A DNA stretch of 64,000 nucleotides. Origin: Prinia subflava. Taxonomy: Eukaryota > Chordata > Aves > Passeriformes > Cisticolidae. The stretch lies in NCBI RefSeq assembly GCF_021018805.1, contig NC_086256.1, positions 13,520,032-13,584,031 on the forward strand, in the 5' to 3' direction. Made by a program: the position numbers and the translations under genes. A model generated the notes under the pieces. That model ran no database searches. It had not been told where the DNA came from and worked only from the letters and a program-made list of their open reading frames with translations. Shown piece by piece: positions 62,706 to 64,000 of this stretch; positions within the stretch are counted from its first letter, which is position 1, and each line of letters begins with the position of its first letter.

Positions 62706-64000
62706 TGCTGCAGAGCAGGAGGATGAGATTGAATAGATGACGCCTGCATTTCCTTTCCAGTCTTTTACTTCTGTCACTGGCCCTTCTTTGCTGATTCTAT
62801 ATCTGTGAAAAGTGAAGTGAAATAGTTCCCTAACATATGTCTGCTTCACAGAATGGAATATACCAGCCTCGTCACCCATAAACCCTTGTGTCCCACCTCT
62901 GAGGAAGGTGGGGCAATATTTTTTAAGGAATACTGTTTGTGGGATGCAATCTCCTCCTTGCAAATATGCATGCTTGCATGAGCCATGTCACTGAGAGCAG
63001 AGGAGCGACCCAGAAGCTGTCTCTTAATGACTGGTGCAGGTGTATCTGTAGGATGATCACTGTATTTCCACAACTGCATTGGAGACCATGAAAAATGAAC
63101 GACTTGAAATCAAATGCTCAGGATTATGTCAACTCTGACAATGTTCAGCCTGGAAAAAATATGATAAACAGCAGGTCTTAAAAATACCTGCTCTTTCTGC
63201 TATCGACTCTATTTCCCCTAAATTTGTTCTAAAGGTAATATATTACAAACTTGCATTGTGCCCAACATTATAAGTCCTGGCATGTCCGTATAAGCCTGAC
63301 AACAGCTGGCCATCATATGCCTAAAACCAGCCTGGAGTTCTAAAAAAGCACTTCTAAACTGTGGCTGGTTTCACTGTTGCAGTTGCCTTTTTTAAGGAAG
63401 TATGAGCAGCCATGGGTCCTGACTGTGTGGAGATGGTAAATGTGTCTCCCCCCACCTCCAGAAGTTAGTTAACTACGAATGAAAAAATTATTTAACTAAA
63501 ACTGAGATTTCAGTTATATTGAAGGCAATGTTGTTGACCTGATATTCTCTGGGAAATCCAGAGTTCTGCATCATTGTTCTCATCCCCTATCCAGGCTTAG
63601 CCTCATTCTCTATGACAAAGGAAATTCAATTCCCTCTTCTGCTCCCAGGGGATGGCAGAGAGAGAGTCTATGCCTCTTATACCATGCTGAGGTGTTAATG
63701 AAACATCAGTAGATAAGGTCATCACGTCAATAATCTATTTCTGTTTTGTTTGGGGTTTAACCATTATTTGCTTTTGCTGCTAAACTGAAAAACTACATCA
63801 TGCACCCAGATCTGTAAACTGCAGGTCATGGCTTAGCTCCTACTTACAAGTAGCTGGATTTTTTTCAGAAGTTATCTTATTTATAGTAGTTAATAATGGG
63901 GCATAGGTAGTTTCTTCATAACTTCAGATGAAAGTAGCTCTGTATTAAAAATCTTTTTTCTCCCTGTCAAATTATCCCCTTTAAAGGGCATTGCAACTTG
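62706..64000. other. non-coding stretch, no gene seen
   Basis: Unique sequence. A minus-strand frame of 117 codons (62610-62963) overlaps the LINE remnant and has no recognised domain. ATGTTCAGCCTGGAAAAAAT near 63139-63158 faintly recalls a CR1 word but is too short to call. Confidence 0.5.

Noticed and set aside
63139..63160. Faint CR1 word (TTCAGCCTGGAA)
   Set aside because: Too short, with no supporting words around it.

Overview
The window reads as nuclear DNA of a bird, most likely a songbird. The evidence is several fragments of the CR1 LINE family, including its typical avian 3' ends, and two LTR-like elements that resemble passerine endogenous retrovirus LTRs from memory. Base composition looks AT-rich throughout. 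No protein-coding gene, tRNA, rRNA, known microRNA or CRISPR array can be supported. All open frames are short (the longest is 179 codons), many overlap on both strands, and none shows a recognisable domain. The window is best described as a gene desert or the inside of a very large intron.

Layout: 1-4 kb holds a solo LTR-like element on the minus strand (about 1926-2550) and a long CR1 fragment on the minus strand (about 3297-3905). From 4 to 23 kb there is mostly unique AT-rich DNA. It includes short matches to an old amniote repeat (9.7-11.7 kb), a pyrimidine-rich block (14.5 kb) and TAAT-rich stretches. A second LTR-like element lies at about 23150-23631, plus strand. From 23.6 to 39.9 kb the DNA is again mostly unique, with more old-repeat traces at 26 kb, a G-rich patch at 28.5 kb, a CTCF-like motif at 32.6 kb and an (AT)n microsatellite at 37.1 kb.

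From 40 kb onward there are five or six eroded CR1 pieces: 3' ends at 40.0, 49.2 and 53.6 kb, reverse-transcriptase remnants at 40.2 and 46.9 kb, and a degraded 3' region at 62.4-62.7 kb. The youngest-looking structure is at 50.9-51.5 kb: eight perfect copies of a 13-bp minisatellite, followed by a roughly 90-bp A-rich tract. A G/T-rich low-complexity block lies at 61.0 kb.

No genes act together here. Any function would be regulatory (possible enhancers, a CTCF site) or in an unseen non-coding transcript. No convincing new biological system was found. The items most worth checking are the minisatellite with its A-rich neighbour, the TAAT-bearing inverted repeats, and the CNE-like AT-rich stretches. 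All family names rest on pattern recognition; no database search was run.
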